A stretch of DNA of 34,616 bases. Source: an uncultured Bacilli bacterium (GTDB lineage Bacteria > Bacillota_I > Bacilli_A > RF39 > UBA660). How positions within the stretch are numbered: position 1 is the first letter of the stretch; each line of letters begins with the position of its first letter. Made by a program: the position numbers and the translations under genes. Below the pieces are notes generated by a model, which was not told the origin of the DNA, searched no databases, and was given only the letters and a program-made list of their open reading frames with translations. The stretch spans positions 1 to 34,616 of the forward strand of contig CANQSC010000003.1 in assembly GCA_947626445.1 (NCBI GenBank), given 5' to 3'. Shown here one piece after another: positions 34,611 to 34,616 of this stretch.

Positions 34611-34616
34611 CCAACT

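Noticed and set aside
34571..34616. Resemblance of GTGCTGAAAGCA to the 3' part of 23S rRNA
   Set aside because: Only a dozen bases agree; the preceding and following sequence does not match any rRNA helix, so it is taken as a chance hairpin.
1..34616. CRISPR array, tRNA genes, insertion sequences or a DGR reverse transcriptase
   Set aside because: No regularly spaced short repeats, no cloverleaf, no transposase and no reverse transcriptase motif were found. The DGR hypothesis therefore depends on machinery outside the window.

Overview
The window comes from a very AT-rich Gram-positive bacterium of the Firmicutes/Bacilli type. TGG encodes Trp and TGA is used as stop (for example in the amidase, mnmG and rnpA), so this is the standard bacterial code and not the Mycoplasma code. 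The backbone is the near-origin cluster rpmH-rnpA-yidC-jag-mnmE-mnmG-rsmG, read on the minus strand from the right edge leftwards. I infer an uncultured gut-type lineage near Erysipelotrichales/RF39, with low confidence in the exact placement.

Layout on the minus strand, right to left: tandem hairpins at the edge; an unknown two-TM protein; rpmH, rnpA, yidC and jag; a frameshifted anchored surface protein (gene C) wedged between jag and mnmE; a structured small RNA with its own promoter and terminator; mnmE, mnmG and rsmG; then a type VII secretion locus. That locus holds an EssC ATPase (1516 aa), an EsaB/YukD ubiquitin-like protein, an abundant-looking long WXG100-like protein, three small helical proteins, and three large candidate effectors. 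Two effectors carry LysM repeats (one with a lethal-factor-like zinc peptidase domain, one with a phosphodiester glycosidase/NAGPA domain). The third ends in a papain-like cysteine peptidase-like domain. Small putative immunity or accessory genes follow two of them. Further left are a plus-strand membrane-anchored amidase, a DUF2974-type lipase, a CopA copper ATPase, a small XRE-type regulator, two tandem paralogous surface genes (B broken, A intact), trxB and a CwlD-like amidase.

The most interesting system is the surface-protein family (genes A, B, C, and probably a fourth off the left edge). The members in the window share an N-terminal signal-anchor module (MKLEKY.DK.K.KRK, then a TM segment, then YKTFASFSE). 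Three of the family promoters contain exactly ten G residues inside a 20-bp -35/-10 spacer, the classic geometry of a slipped-strand phase-variable promoter. Gene B lacks the G tract; its 17-bp spacer instead overlaps a palindrome, next to a divergent XRE regulator. All three genes in the window carry a short hypervariable, unusually GC-rich block near the 3' end, in genes of FGE/C-type-lectin-like or DUF6273-like type. This pattern resembles diversity-generating retroelement (DGR) variable regions. No reverse transcriptase or template repeat is present in the window. The inferred picture is a surface-protein repertoire with two layers of variation: on/off switching and C-terminal hypermutation.
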